DNA from: JACCTU01 sp963809175
GTDB taxonomy: Bacteria > Actinomycetota > Thermoleophilia > Gaiellales > Gaiellaceae
Direction: 5' to 3'
Assembly: GCA_963809175.1 (NCBI GenBank)
Contig: CAWEIK010000001.1
Span: 496,001 to 560,000 of the forward strand
Length of the DNA stretch: 64,000 nt
Positions within the stretch are counted from its first letter, which is position 1. Each line of letters opens with the position of its first letter. Both the position numbers and the translations under genes were made by a program. The notes under the pieces were generated by a model. That model was given only the letters and a program-made list of their open reading frames with translations, did no database searches and was not told the DNA's origin. Positions 62,407 to 64,000 of the stretch are shown piece by piece.

Positions 62407-63669
62407 TTAGTTCGCCGGAACCGTCACGTCGACCCAGACCGCACGGTGGTCCGAGGTCGGGGCCGGGAAGCCGAAGCCCGTGAGATCCGTGAGGTACGGG
62501 AACTCGTACGGATCGCCGTCGTTCGGGTCCGTCGTCGGCCAGAACACACCTGCCCCGACGATCTGCATCGTCTTGCGCGGGAGGACGTAGTCGGCCCTCA
62601 GATTTCCCGGCCCGGTGCAAGGCTGGCTGGGCGGGTTGAAGACGGCGAAGTCGCAGAAGTCCGCGGTGTCGTTGAGCGGATTGCTCCGGTGCCCGAGATT
62701 CAGGTTGCCCTGAATGCTCGCCGCCCACGGGCCGCCCTGGCTCGTCGGCGTCACCTTCGAGTTGATCAGCGGATGGTCGAGCAACTGCTGGATCGAACCG
62801 GGGATGCTGTCGCCGTCGAGCGGGTCGGAGTTCTGGTCACCCGCGATCACGAACAGCTCGCCCGGCTTCAGCCCGCCGCGAGCACCTCGATCGTCGTAGA
62901 TGTAGCCCGACCCGCCCGGAGTGATGTAGTCGGCCCAGAAGCGGATCTCGTCGCTGTTCCGACGGCCGTTTCGATCCTCAGGCCCGTCGAACACCGGCGG
63001 GGTCGGGTGCGAGACCAGGAAGTGCACGGTTTTCTTCCCAATTGTGATCGGTAGGTCCCAGTGGCTCTTCGACGAGAGGCGGAAGATCGCCGCCTCTTCG
63101 GGCGAGTAGAACGGCGTCGGCATCAGGTTGCCCGGCATGTCCGTCCACCGGAAGAGCTGGAACGTCCGCGCGGCGGCCGCGTCGATCGGGTACTTGGAGT
63201 ACACGACCATCCCGAACTTCCCGGGGAACTCGCCGAACCCGTAGGCGTCGTCGCCGTACCCGGGCGCCAACGGGGTCGAGACGATTCCTCCGAAGTTGTT
63301 CAGGTCGAAGCCGGAGTGGATGCCCGTGTTGGACGGCGCGATGAACGAGTACGGGTACTCGATCGGCGCGGCGCCGTTCTGCGAGATCTCGAGGTAGTTG
63401 TCGCGGAACAGGTCGACCGGCCGTTGCGGGTTCGTGGCCCAGTAGTCGAACTCGTTGATCAGGAGCACGTCCGGCCGGTAGCGCTGGATCGTCTCCGCGA
63501 CGTTCTTCGCCTGCTGGTTGTTCGGTGTGGAGAGATTCATCTCCAGCTGACCTTCGAAGAACCGGTTCAGCGACGCGTTGAACGTCGAAAAACGCACGTC
63601 CGCGTCCTTCGCCTGGGCGGCCGGCGCCAACACGAGCGCGCACAGGACCGCGAGTAGCACTCTCGTCAT
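62407..63669 (-). CDS. secreted endonuclease/exonuclease/phosphatase family protein
   Basis: A 420-residue protein with signal peptide VLLAVLCALVLAPAAQAK. EEP-fold marks: R-F-S-T-F-N-A-S-L, D-V-L-L-I-N-E-F-D-Y, HFLVSHPTPPVFDGPEDRNG (catalytic His region), F-V-I-A-G-D-Q-N-S-D and APTSDHRAVWVDVTV. The N, E, D-x-N and S-D-H residues would bind Mg and catalyse phosphoester cleavage. ATG 63669 has a GGGGAGAG ribosome site. It is monocistronic, with a hairpin terminator. Substrate could be DNA or a phosphoester outside the cell. Confidence 0.75.
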   Translation of the reverse strand: MTRVLLAVLCALVLAPAAQAKDADVRFSTFNASLNRFFEGQLEMNLSTPNNQQAKNVAETIQRYRPDVLLINEFDYWATNPQRPVDLFRDNYLEISQNGAAPIEYPYSFIAPSNTGIHSGFDLNNFGGIVSTPLAPGYGDDAYGFGEFPGKFGMVVYSKYPIDAAAARTFQLFRWTDMPGNLMPTPFYSPEEAAIFRLSSKSHWDLPITIGKKTVHFLVSHPTPPVFDGPEDRNGRRNSDEIRFWADYITPGGSGYIYDDRGARGGLKPGELFVIAGDQNSDPLDGDSIPGSIQQLLDHPLINSKVTPTSQGGPWAASIQGNLNLGHRSNPLNDTADFCDFAVFNPPSQPCTGPGNLRADYVLPRKTMQIVGAGVFWPTTDPNDGDPYEFPYLTDLTGFGFPAPTSDHRAVWVDVTVPAN

Positions 63670-63758
63670 CTTCAGCTCTCCCCTCGTAGCTGTCCGGGGC
63701 TGTCTACAAGGTCGGCGGCCGATCTGCAACTCGCCTTCACCGCAGTCCCGCCGAAACT

Positions 63759-64000
63759 TCACCAAGCCTCGTACATGAGGGTGGTCATCGTCGTGTCCTC
63801 GGTCCAGAGCCGGTGGGGCACGTCGCGAGGCCAGACGACGAACTCACCTGCTCGGAGCGGCGAGCGCTCCTCGCCGACACTCGTCCAGCCCTCACCTTCG
63901 AGGCAGACGACGTAGGCGTCACGCTCGCCGGGGTGCTCGTGGATCGTTCCGCCGGGCTCGAAGCGCAGGAGCGAGAAGAAGAAGCCGGGCTCGCGGACGA
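63759..64000 (-). CDS. cupin domain protein, 5' end outside window
   Basis: About 80 codons are visible up to TGA 63759-63761. The protein shows R-F-E-P-G-G-T-I-H-E-H-P-G-E-R-D-A-Y-V, the first cupin motif with two His and a Glu for metal binding, then A-G-E-F-V-V-W-P-R-D-V-P-H-R-L-W, the second motif. It is a single-domain cupin of unknown substrate. The start lies beyond the window end. Confidence 0.7.
   Translation of the reverse strand, partial: VREPGFFFSLLRFEPGGTIHEHPGERDAYVVCLEGEGWTSVGEERSPLRAGEFVVWPRDVPHRLWTEDTTMTTLMYEAW

Noticed and set aside
1..64000. tRNA, rRNA, insertion sequence, integrase or attachment site
   Set aside because: I looked for cloverleaf ends, transposase motifs and direct repeats at operon edges and saw none that I could support.

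Overview
This window comes from a very GC-rich bacterium. Genes are packed head to tail with 1-50 bp start/stop overlaps, many starts are GTG or TTG, and strong AAGGAG-type ribosome sites are rare. That style, together with a UvrD-HRDC helicase, DUF4395, a subtilisin-inhibitor-like protein and a phosphosulfolactate synthase, suggests an actinomycetote, possibly Thermoleophilia. The lineage is an inference; no rRNA or tRNA gene is visible.

Regions 1-37 kb and 57-62 kb are a large surface-glycan locus. It has two flippases (3745, 34138), two Wzy/WaaL-type polymerase or ligase proteins (12777, 35514), about ten glycosyltransferases, two large GT-C-like membrane proteins, three DegT/PLP sugar aminotransferases, SDR sugar-nucleotide enzymes, a PglF/WbpM-type dehydratase, SAM methyltransferases, a carbamoyltransferase, deacetylase-like proteins and four ATP-grasp ligases. 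The main operons are: + strand 1-8 kb; - strand 16.4-12.8 kb; - strand 26.2-18.2 kb (seven overlapping genes); + strand 29.8-35.6 kb. A TetR/MFS efflux unit (26.7-28.8 kb) with a clear palindromic operator is inserted among them.

Region 37-50.6 kb is sulfur metabolism, all on the - strand. An upstream operon runs: FrdA/AspO-like flavoprotein, class I fumarase alpha and beta, phosphosulfolactate synthase (ComA), PAPS reductase (CysH), APS kinase (CysC), CysD, CysN, DUF4395. A promoter with an inverted-repeat operator then opens a sulfate ABC transporter operon (Sbp, CysT, CysW, CysA), followed by a FlgD-Ig protein and the second polymerase/ligase. A LysR regulator and an iron-type alcohol dehydrogenase precede it. 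Together they would import and activate sulfate and reduce it to sulfite; ComA offers a route from sulfite plus PEP to a C3 sulfonate. No sulfite reductase is present in the window.

Region 50.6-64 kb holds a Na+/H+ antiporter, a DUF354 protein, a secreted PhoX-like phosphatase, a UvrD-like helicase, the dehydratase/aminotransferase pair, a DedA protein, a secreted phosphodiester glycosidase-like protein, a secreted EEP-family protein and a cupin cut by the window end.

Two cautions apply. From about 5.34 to 12.77 kb every gene on both strands is broken by dozens of single-base indels, nearly all +1, although the encoded proteins remain recognisable; this looks like a poor consensus and not gene decay. 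A dozen similar isolated indels occur elsewhere. Frameshifted genes are therefore annotated over their full inferred span, and their ends are approximate.
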